DNA of 46,688 bases. It comes from Bombilactobacillus bombi. GTDB lineage: Bacteria; Bacillota; Bacilli; Lactobacillales; Lactobacillaceae. A model generated the notes under the pieces. It worked only from the letters and a program-made list of their open reading frames with translations, was not told the DNA's origin and did not search any database. The first letter of the stretch is position 1. Each line of letters starts with the position of its first letter. Below are positions 41,273-46,688 of the stretch, one piece after another. Made by a program: the position numbers and the translations under genes. The DNA lies in NCBI RefSeq assembly GCF_964340835.1, contig NZ_OZ204252.1; one strand, written 5' to 3'.

Positions 41273-41800
41273 ATGGAAAATCTTACTTTACAAACTAAAA
41301 TTGAAAGATTATGTGGTGAAAATCCTAATAATCTAACTACTGATTTTTTACAATTAATAGACAACTCATTAAGCCATGTTAGTATGAATCACTATATTTT
41401 GGGTGATTGGATAAACAGCAACAATTTAATTGAAATATTAGAAAGTGAAGGTTTTGAACTAGTCGAAAATTCGTTGTTTAATGACTTTTCAATCGTAGAT
41501 TTAAAACAAAAATTTCATTTATTAGCTCGACATTTTAATTATCAATTAAAAACTAACCAAATTGATTATGGTATCACTAACTTTTTAGTTTATCTTACTG
41601 TAAATAATAAAATTCCAGAATTATGTGAATGCTTTGAACATTTATGCCCAATCAGTTTATCTGCTTACTTGCAGTCATTTGTCCTTGTCTGTAATTCTAT
41701 GAATATTGGGGATATGCCTACTTTAAAATTAATTTATGATTGTCAAAAAAAGTTAATTTTAAAACAGCTATTACTAGATTATATGAAAAATACTAAATAA
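41273..41800 (+). CDS. unknown module protein B (175 residues), paralogue of 39639
   Basis: ATG with GGAGG. Helical, acidic, cytosolic. Shared with module protein A: IERLC near the start, GDWI, ILESEGFEL, DYGITNFLVYLT, and a terminal YDCQKKLILKQLLLDYM. Identity is moderate although the leaders are almost identical at the DNA level, so the coding parts diverged or were swapped under a conserved leader. The methyltransferase gene follows 24 bases later. Function unknown. Confidence 0.65.
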   Translation: MENLTLQTKIERLCGENPNNLTTDFLQLIDNSLSHVSMNHYILGDWINSNNLIEILESEGFELVENSLFNDFSIVDLKQKFHLLARHFNYQLKTNQIDYGITNFLVYLTVNNKIPELCECFEHLCPISLSAYLQSFVLVCNSMNIGDMPTLKLIYDCQKKLILKQLLLDYMKNTK

Positions 41801-41824
41801 TTAATTGAAAGGAAGCTGATTAAA

Positions 41825-42709
41825 ATGAAAATAACAAATTCGATTATGAATTATCCTGAACGCGGGAAATGGGGAAATCCTAAGTGGCGGGGGAATTGCA
41901 GTGGTTATGTTATTTATAATCTGCTAGATACTTTTAAACCTAAAAAATTTGTCGAAGTCTTTTCTGGTGGAGGAACAGGACAAGCCGTCGCGCAAGATTT
42001 GGGTTATCAAAATAGTATCCATTTGGATTTGGTTAATGGTTGGGACGCACTGACAGATGAGATACCTTGCGCTAGCGACTTTGTATTCAGCCACCCGCCA
42101 TATTATGACATTATTGACTATAACAAACAGCGCGGTTCTTACAATCCGCATGACCTTTCTAACAAAATGCCCTATAACCAGTTTATTACGCTGTTGGACA
42201 AGGTTAATGAGAATATTTACAACAGTCTGGAAAAGGGTGGGCGTCATGCTTTTTTAGTTGGAGACGTCCGCAAAGCTGGAAAATATTACTCAATTATAAA
42301 AGACATGACCTGGTTTGGAGATTTGGAAGACCACATTATAAAAATTCAGCATAATACTAGCACAGCTAATAAAAATTATGCGAATCGCAGTTCTAACCCC
42401 TTGATTAGAATTACACACGAACATTTATTAATTTTCCGCAAAAATGAACTCTGGTGCATGAATATCAAATATACAAAAGATTTTAACGCTGATATTCGGC
42501 AATTAAAAAACATTACTTGGCATGATTTAATCAGAACTGCAATGGAGCAACTTGGTAAGACCGCTTATCTTAAAGACTTATATGAATTATTAGAAGGTGC
42601 CAAAAAAGCCCAAAATAATCAAAATTGGCAAGCCAAAATTAGACAAACTTTAGAAATACACCCCGATTTTCAAAATATTGACCGGGGAAAATATCAATTA
42701 ATTGCTTAA
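41825..42709 (+). CDS. orphan DNA methyltransferase (N4-cytosine/N6-adenine type)
   Basis: 294 residues, ATG with GAAAGG. The SAM-binding motif I is FVEVFSGGGTGQ (42-53) and the catalytic motif IV is SHPPYY (89-94), a variant of (D/N/S)PP(Y/F). LEKGGRHAFLVGDVRKAGKYY follows as later motifs. Order I to IV fits the beta/gamma amino-methyltransferases. No restriction endonuclease gene is nearby, so it probably guards the plasmid from host restriction or acts in regulation. It may work with the 41273 protein. Confidence 0.85.
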   Translation: MKITNSIMNYPERGKWGNPKWRGNCSGYVIYNLLDTFKPKKFVEVFSGGGTGQAVAQDLGYQNSIHLDLVNGWDALTDEIPCASDFVFSHPPYYDIIDYNKQRGSYNPHDLSNKMPYNQFITLLDKVNENIYNSLEKGGRHAFLVGDVRKAGKYYSIIKDMTWFGDLEDHIIKIQHNTSTANKNYANRSSNPLIRITHEHLLIFRKNELWCMNIKYTKDFNADIRQLKNITWHDLIRTAMEQLGKTAYLKDLYELLEGAKKAQNNQNWQAKIRQTLEIHPDFQNIDRGKYQLIA

Positions 42710-42717
42710 TTAAACTT

Positions 42718-42836
42718 AATGAAAGGAGGTGTTGCCTATTAATAATAATTAACGTCTAAAAAGGGAGATTAAGCAGTAAGCCGACCTCATGGTCGGATTT
42801 GCTGCGGCTCCAACCACCGCCACCGCCTTGCAAATA
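42718..42836 (+). repeat. conserved module tail, copy B
   Basis: Same as 40258-40376: GAAAGGAGGTGTTGCC, AATAATTAACGTCTAAAA, CCGAC/GTCGG hairpin, CTCCAACCACCGCCACCGC (42808-42826). No gene follows the ribosome site. The remaining bases to 42970 are AT-rich without recognised signals. Confidence 0.75.
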
Positions 42837-42973
42837 AAGATTAATAAGATTATCTAAGGCAGTAATCAAATAATACATAATAAGATAATAGTTAAAGGGA
42901 AAGCATTAACTTCCTAGATAACCATACATTTAGTTTTTGTAATTATATTAATGCGAATATTAGTAATAATATA

Positions 42974-43002
42974 TTGACGTTAATCGTGAAAAGTAGTAAT
43001 AT
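42974..43002 (+). promoter_or_regulatory. promoter of the 43030 gene
   Basis: TTGACG (42974-42979), 17 bases, TAATAT (42997-43002). Confidence 0.65.
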
Positions 43003-43029
43003 AAGTATATAAACAAAGGGGAGATTAGC

Positions 43030-43512
43030 ATGACATATTACTTCAATTACAAGAATAATAAAACGGAGTATGTAGATCCAGATTCCAGTGTATCCTCCTT
43101 AATGAGAGCAGGGGTCGATTCTGACCTTGCAAAAAAAATAGAACAAGACCGTATAAATTTAAATAAGGTAAGAACTGAATTTACTTACCAATTACCACCT
43201 GACAATTCAAACGAGACTTTAGACAAAGAAGCTAAGTATACTGAAATTTATAATAAGACTTACGCAGAGGTAAACCAATCCTTAGAAAATATTCATTATA
43301 AAACGGCAGGCAGTGCAAATGCTATCTCGATTAATAAACTAATTAATTCTAATATTCCTGGTTATCAAATTGAAAAAGAAACGGGAGTATCACGAGATTT
43401 AGTATCTCGATTAAGAAGAAAAAAAGCGAATCTGCTGTCTATAACTCTTTTGAATGCTGCCAAACTAACTGAATATTCTAATCAATTACAAAGTGATGGA
43501 ATAATTAAATAA
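43030..43512 (+). CDS. two-part HTH protein (160 residues)
   Basis: ATG with GGGGAG, own promoter. The N-terminal 85 residues are polar (MTYYFNYKNNKTEYVDPDSS, with a helical SSLMRAGVDSDLAKKIEQDR). The C-terminal 60 residues (INKLINSNIPGYQIEKETGV, then SRLRRKKANLLSI) are an HTH closely related to the small protein at 14757. Plausibly a regulator; target unknown. Confidence 0.65.
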   Translation: MTYYFNYKNNKTEYVDPDSSVSSLMRAGVDSDLAKKIEQDRINLNKVRTEFTYQLPPDNSNETLDKEAKYTEIYNKTYAEVNQSLENIHYKTAGSANAISINKLINSNIPGYQIEKETGVSRDLVSRLRRKKANLLSITLLNAAKLTEYSNQLQSDGIIK

Positions 43513-43550
43513 GAAGCTGAATACTGTGTCCTTGAAAGGAGGTGAGAAAT

Positions 43551-43757
43551 ATGTGGACACAGAATAAATACAAAAAACCCAGTCTTGCAGCCACAAGACC
43601 AGGTTTCAAAGTTCTAGCAATGATTACTAGATTGATTAATAAATCATTTGGTGAGACAACACTAAATGAAAAAGAAGTGCTGAAATTAATCATTTACACT
43701 CCAGCAGTAGCAATTGGAACGTATATTTTGTTAATTACTATGCTAGTAGTATTATAG
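43551..43757 (+). CDS. small membrane protein (68 residues)
   Basis: The ATG at 43551 has a perfect AAAGGAGG. A basic N-terminus (MWTQNKYKKPSLAATRPGFK) is followed by a C-terminal membrane helix (LIIYTPAVAIGTYILLITML). No family recognised. It converges on the YolD-like gene across a terminator. Confidence 0.6.
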   Translation: MWTQNKYKKPSLAATRPGFKVLAMITRLINKSFGETTLNEKEVLKLIIYTPAVAIGTYILLITMLVVL

Positions 43758-43773
43758 CATAGCTTGCCGAAAG

Positions 43774-43798
43774 TCTAAGTTAAATCTTAGATTTTTTT
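43774..43798. terminator. terminator between convergent genes
   Basis: TCTAAG/CTTAGA stem followed by seven Ts in the plus direction; it overlaps the 3' end of the YolD-like gene. Confidence 0.7.
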
Positions 43799-44163
43799 AT
43801 TTTGACGGCATAAATTTCATTGAGCTTTATTAAATGATTACCAATTGCTAAATTATCTTGATAATAACCAGAAATCTTGCCTTGAATAAACTGTGTCACT
43901 AAGAGATCTTTGTCAATAATTGCGGGTTCAATAATGACTTCTAAATTTTTAGTTACTGCTTCGTCAATTACCTTAGCAATTTCCTTGGCAGTCATTTGTT
44001 TAGAATGTTGGCGTTGCCGTACTTCATGATCATGTTTGTGCAGCTGATTTAACTTGGAAGTGTGGTCGCTTAAATAAAATCCCTGCCATTTTAACATACC
44101 GCGATCTTGATATTCAGTTAAAAATTTTTGTACTAAACGTGAATCAAATTCAGAATTAGTCAT
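43780..44163 (-). CDS. YolD-like protein
   Basis: 127 residues with the ATG at 44161-44163, whose bases overlap the polymerase stop; GGTGGG precedes it. YQDRGMLKWQGFYLSDHT is the YolD-family hallmark. YolD proteins are encoded beside UmuC-like polymerases in Firmicutes and are thought to serve as UmuD-like partners. Co-transcribed with the SOS-controlled polymerase gene. Confidence 0.85.
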   Translation of the reverse strand: MTNSEFDSRLVQKFLTEYQDRGMLKWQGFYLSDHTSKLNQLHKHDHEVRQRQHSKQMTAKEIAKVIDEAVTKNLEVIIEPAIIDKDLLVTQFIQGKISGYYQDNLAIGNHLIKLNEIYAVKIKKSKI

Positions 44164-45457
44164 AAGCATTCCCACCAGCATGTCCGCCGACTAAACCGTC
44201 ACGACTGATGGCAGTGGCCCCAGGCACTAGACTAGACAACTTAACAATAGATTTAAAGCCATATTTTTGGCGAATTTTGTCAACGGTCTGGTCAATTTCT
44301 CGTTGCTTAAGAGTTTGGTTGTTTTGTTCAAATAGATTTAATTGTAAATGATTGTCAGTAACTAATTGAGAGCAGCTAACAGCTAAATTGCGAACACACT
44401 CTCCTTGCCATTGATCATTAAATAGTTGAATTACCGTTTGGGCTAAAACTTGATTACTGTTGTTAGGGGTGATTTTTGTAGAATGACCAAATCCTGAACG
44501 CCCAGTTTGTTCCTTGGCTGCATAAGAAAAACCCACGTGCAGACTAATTTCTGCTGCTGCCAAATGGTGAGCGCGAAGTCGGGATCCCACTTGCTCGGCA
44601 ATCTCGCGTAAGACAATTTCAATTTCTGAACGGGAATGATAGTCGCGCGGAAGTACCTGGGAGTTTCCGTAAGATTTTTCTGTGGGGTGATACTGCTGCC
44701 GAATTAATGCGCGATCAATGCCCCAAGCAAAAGCAAATAATTGACTGCCTATTACGCCCATTTGTTCCTTTAACTGATAGGGATTATAGTGGGCTAAATC
44801 ATACATACTATTGATACCAAAACTATTTAATTTTTTGGCCGTTCTTTTGCCAATTGACCAGACGGAACTTAAGTCAGTTATTGGCCATAATTTGTCAGCA
44901 ATATCTTCGTAATGCCATTCTCCAATTAAGCTATGAGTATGCTTAGCTTCTAGATCCAGAGCCAACTTGGCCAATAAAGGATTATCCCCAATGCCCACAG
45001 TAACGTATAATCCTAATTCTTGTTTGATTTTTAGTTGAATTTTGCGGGCTACTTCGCGGGGACTATGACCAAAGAGTTTCCAACTATCGTTCATATCAAT
45101 GAGAGATTCGTCAATGGAGTAGGGGTGAATATCCTCTTCAGCGGCAAATTGGCGAAAAATTTCATTGATTGCTAAATTGTATTTTATATAAAGGTTCATA
45201 CGTGGCGGCACAATGATTAACCTCTTGTCATGAGGCAAATCACGTCTGCGGGTCACATTACTAATACCAAATAACTTTTTGGCCATAGGACTGCTGGCCA
45301 AAACTAGACCACCATTGGTGTTTTGCGCTTCGGACATAACCACTAAAATAGATTTTAGAGGATTGAGATCAAGCTGAATCGATTCTACACTAGCATAAAA
45401 GGACTTATTATCAATCATAAAAGTGACTCGTCGCGGCTCATTGCTGTAATCGTACAT
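44156..45457 (-). CDS. Y-family translesion DNA polymerase (UmuC/UvrX-like)
   Basis: 433 residues from the ATG at 45457; AAAGG lies nine to ten bases upstream, which favours it over a GTG four codons earlier. Catalytic acids are visible in FMIDNKSFYASVE (D16) and YSIDESLID (D116, E117). An HhH region (VWSIGKRTAKKLNSFGI) and a C-terminal little-finger part ending GLVGGHAGGNAYD follow. It copies damaged DNA at the price of mutations. A LexA box controls it. Plasmid-borne copies raise damage tolerance of the host. Confidence 0.92.
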   Translation of the reverse strand: MYDYSNEPRRVTFMIDNKSFYASVESIQLDLNPLKSILVVMSEAQNTNGGLVLASSPMAKKLFGISNVTRRRDLPHDKRLIIVPPRMNLYIKYNLAINEIFRQFAAEEDIHPYSIDESLIDMNDSWKLFGHSPREVARKIQLKIKQELGLYVTVGIGDNPLLAKLALDLEAKHTHSLIGEWHYEDIADKLWPITDLSSVWSIGKRTAKKLNSFGINSMYDLAHYNPYQLKEQMGVIGSQLFAFAWGIDRALIRQQYHPTEKSYGNSQVLPRDYHSRSEIEIVLREIAEQVGSRLRAHHLAAAEISLHVGFSYAAKEQTGRSGFGHSTKITPNNSNQVLAQTVIQLFNDQWQGECVRNLAVSCSQLVTDNHLQLNLFEQNNQTLKQREIDQTVDKIRQKYGFKSIVKLSSLVPGATAISRDGLVGGHAGGNAYD

Positions 45458-45495
45458 AGGTAATCGCACCTTTAATTAAGTTTAACTTACACTTA

Positions 45496-45524
45496 ATTAT
45501 ACGAACATATGTTCTTATATTCAA
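45496..45524 (-). promoter_or_regulatory. LexA-controlled promoter of the polymerase operon
   Basis: Leftward -35 TTGAAT (complement of 45519-45524), 17-base spacer, -10 TATAAT (complement of 45496-45501). The spacer holds CGAACATATGTTCT (45502-45515), a near-perfect Gram-positive LexA/DinR box. The operon should be induced by DNA damage. Confidence 0.9.
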
Positions 45525-45541
45525 GTCAATATTTAGTCTTA

Positions 45542-45550
45542 TGCTATAAT
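45542..45550 (+). promoter_or_regulatory. promoter of the Fst-type toxin mRNA
   Basis: TGCTATAAT is an extended -10 box directed rightward, divergent from the LexA-controlled promoter. No good -35. Confidence 0.65.
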
Positions 45551-45598
45551 CATTAAGTCGTCAACCACAAAATCGACGACGAAAGGGGGTGGATCCCC

Positions 45599-45688
45599 AT
45601 GCTAAATCTTTTCTCCCAAATAATCGCAGCTATTATTAGTGGTTGTGCAGTTACCTATTTCAGTTGGTGGCTTAATAATCATAAATAG
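45599..45688 (+). CDS. fst: Fst-family type I toxin
   Basis: 29 residues, ATG with AAAGGGGGTGGATCCCC leader. It begins MLNLFSQIIAAIISGCAVTY and ends WLNNHK, the Fst/Ldr pattern of a membrane helix then W-L-N-x-R/H-x-K. In pAD1-type par loci the toxin stays silent while RNA II is present and kills cells that lose the plasmid. The 5' leader direct repeat (45591-45615) recurs beyond the terminator, as required for RNA pairing. Confidence 0.9.
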   Translation: MLNLFSQIIAAIISGCAVTYFSWWLNNHK

Positions 45689-45692
45689 CAAC

Positions 45693-45758
45693 GAAAAAAA
45701 GACACCGACCACACGGTGTCTTTTTTGTAGGGTGAATCCCCACTTAAATCTTTTCTAC
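45693..45758 (-). ncRNA. RNA II-type antitoxin of the Fst locus
   Basis: Leftward promoter: TTGAAA (complement of 45787-45792), 16 bases, TATACT (complement of 45765-45770). The ~66-nt transcript contains the complement of AATCCCCACTTAAATCTTTT (45735-45754), matching the toxin leader, and ends at the shared AAGACACCG/CGGTGTCTT terminator (45699-45727). Confidence 0.85.
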
Positions 45759-45855
45759 AAACAAAGTATAACATTTTTTATATATTTTTCAATATGAGAA
45801 GCATATAGAACTCTATAGAAATAGATATGAATATTTGCTTATTTAGAGTATACCC

Positions 45856-45884
45856 TTGACAGACAATTATTTTTGCTGTATTTT
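45856..45884 (+). promoter_or_regulatory. resolvase promoter
   Basis: TTGACA (45856-45861), 17 bases, TATTTT (45879-45884). Just downstream GTGTCTAA occurs twice (near 45896 and 45910), and TTAGAGTGTCTAA is a short palindrome. They may be resolvase subsites. Confidence 0.65.
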
Positions 45885-45930
45885 TAGGCTTTAGAGTGTC
45901 TAATAAAGGTGTCTAAAAGGAGTGATTATT

Positions 45931-46527
45931 TTGAAGATTGGCTATGCTCGTGTATCGTCCTTGGATCAAAACTTGGATAGACAGCTTGATAGTTTAAAAA
46001 AAGCTGGCTGTCAGCAGATTTTTCAAGAAAAAATTAGCGGTAAAAATACTGAACGACCAGAATTACAAAAAATGTTAGCCTTTATTCGTTCTGAAGATAT
46101 TTTGATTATTAGTAGTCTAGATCGTTTAGGGAGAAATTCTAATGATATCAAAAATATTCTGACTAAGATTCAGCAAAAAGGGGCGTCCGTAGATATTTTA
46201 GACTTACCGTCCTTTAACGGAGTGTCTGATCCTAATTTACGAAGTTTATTAACTAACTTAGTCGTTGAGTTAATGAGCTACGTTGCTCAAAGTGAACGTG
46301 AAAAAATAAGGCAACGCCAAAGAGAAGGAATTGAAATTGCTAAGAAAAAAGGAGTTTATATTGGCAAACAGCAAGAATATTCAGCACATGCTGCTGATCC
46401 ACAAAAACGAGCGATTTATCATGCAGTTGTGAGAGCACTCAAAGAACAAGAATCGGTGTTATCAATTAGCAAGAAATATGGCTTAGCACGAGCAACAGTC
46501 TATCGGATTAAGTCAGAACTATCATAG
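45931..46527 (+). CDS. serine resolvase/invertase
   Basis: The TTG at 45931 has AAGGAG eight bases upstream and gives 198 residues. KIGYARVSSLDQNLDRQLD carries the catalytic serine region; GKNTERPEL and SSLDRLGRNS are further family motifs; the long E-helix (YVAQSEREKIRQRQREGI) is complete; an HTH (SISKKYGLARATVYRI) ends it. It probably resolves plasmid multimers and so supports partition. Confidence 0.9.
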   Translation: MKIGYARVSSLDQNLDRQLDSLKKAGCQQIFQEKISGKNTERPELQKMLAFIRSEDILIISSLDRLGRNSNDIKNILTKIQQKGASVDILDLPSFNGVSDPNLRSLLTNLVVELMSYVAQSEREKIRQRQREGIEIAKKKGVYIGKQQEYSAHAADPQKRAIYHAVVRALKEQESVLSISKKYGLARATVYRIKSELS

Positions 46528-46532
46528 GGTTA

Positions 46533-46541
46533 TGATATAAT
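46533..46541 (+). promoter_or_regulatory. promoter of the end-spanning toxin
   Basis: TGATATAAT is an extended -10 box eight bases after the resolvase stop. The leader that follows matches the leader of the module B toxin. Confidence 0.6.
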
Positions 46542-46638
46542 AATTATGTAAGAAGTTTTATGGGCGGTGACTGTCTTTTCCCTTGCGAGGTGAGGTCTAT
46601 GGGAACATGGAAGAATCTTCTGAAAGGTTTCACAGTCA

Positions 46639-46688
46639 ATGAGCGTCTTTCAGACACTCTCGTTGATATTGCTGTTTGGCACGTTTTT
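46639..46688 (+). CDS. holin-like type I toxin, 5' part (continues at base 1)
   Basis: The ATG at 46639 has GAAAGG ahead of it in a leader copied from the module B toxin. It encodes MSVFQTLSLILLFGTF, and the frame continues without break at base 1 to the stop at 38-40. The upstream MGTWKN.. frame is a leader shadow. Confidence 0.85.
   Translation, partial: MSVFQTLSLILLFGTF

Noticed and set aside
38929..42836. Insertion sequence or transposon as the cause of the duplicated module
   Set aside because: No transposase, terminal inverted repeats or target duplications are visible at the borders.
45931..46527. Resolvase considered as a phage-type large serine integrase or transposon remnant
   Set aside because: Length and HTH fit a small resolvase, and no transposase or att-like site is nearby.

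Overview
The window looks like one complete circular plasmid of a low-GC Gram-positive host, most likely a member of the Lactobacillaceae. The reasons are strong AAAGGAGG-type ribosome binding sites, many TTG starts, small Fst-type and holin-like type I toxins, a Gram-positive conjugation system and a sortase-anchored adhesin. The last 50 bases and the first 40 bases join in frame into a 29-residue holin-like toxin that is nearly identical to an intact copy at 40797-40886, so the sequence was probably cut open inside that gene.

Layout. 46.5 kb to 0.5 kb: two small toxin/antisense-RNA loci. 0.75-2.5 kb: a ParA/ParB-like partition pair, flanked on both sides by nine copies of a 13-base palindrome. 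2.5-6.7 kb: a maintenance or replication region without a recognisable Rep protein. It holds a short minus-strand RNA, a large structured plus-strand RNA, further structured non-coding stretches, an rRNA-like boxA leader, and a tightly coupled five-gene operon that includes two stand-alone BRCT-domain proteins. 6.8-15 kb: small membrane proteins, a sortase, a 1772-residue repeat adhesin with an odd sorting signal, a CAP-domain secreted protein and a small HTH protein. The adhesin island lies between two copies of a ~55-base direct repeat.

15.1-28.6 kb is the conjugation (type IV secretion) operon: pilin, coiled-coil membrane protein, VirD4-like coupling protein, VirB6-like protein, a VirB3-position membrane protein, VirB4 ATPase in two genes, a two-domain wall hydrolase and VirB8-like proteins. 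28.6-36.7 kb is DNA transfer and establishment: oriT-like inverted repeats, four palindromic operators, a ribbon-helix-helix-like protein, an accessory protein, relaxase, SSB, ArdC/metallopeptidase, Toprim primase-like protein, topoisomerase III and a nuclease-fold membrane protein that lacks the usual catalytic histidine. 36.7-38.9 kb is an AbiEi/AbiEii toxin-antitoxin pair translationally coupled to a CPBP membrane protease.

38.9-42.9 kb is a duplicated module: antisense RNA, holin-like toxin, hairpin leader, paralogous unknown gene, conserved tail. The two copies carry different cargo, and one cargo is an orphan DNA methyltransferase. 43-46.5 kb holds a second HTH protein, a LexA-box-controlled UmuC-like polymerase with a YolD-like partner, a complete Fst toxin/RNA II locus and a serine resolvase.

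The parts fit a self-transmissible plasmid. It is held by partition, multimer resolution and five type I toxin loci, spread by its own mating machinery, and helped in new hosts by ArdC, the methyltransferase and AbiE. The most novel material is the Rep-less 2.5-6.7 kb region and the cassette-like duplicated module at 38.9-42.9 kb. Family assignments were made by reading motifs, without database searches.
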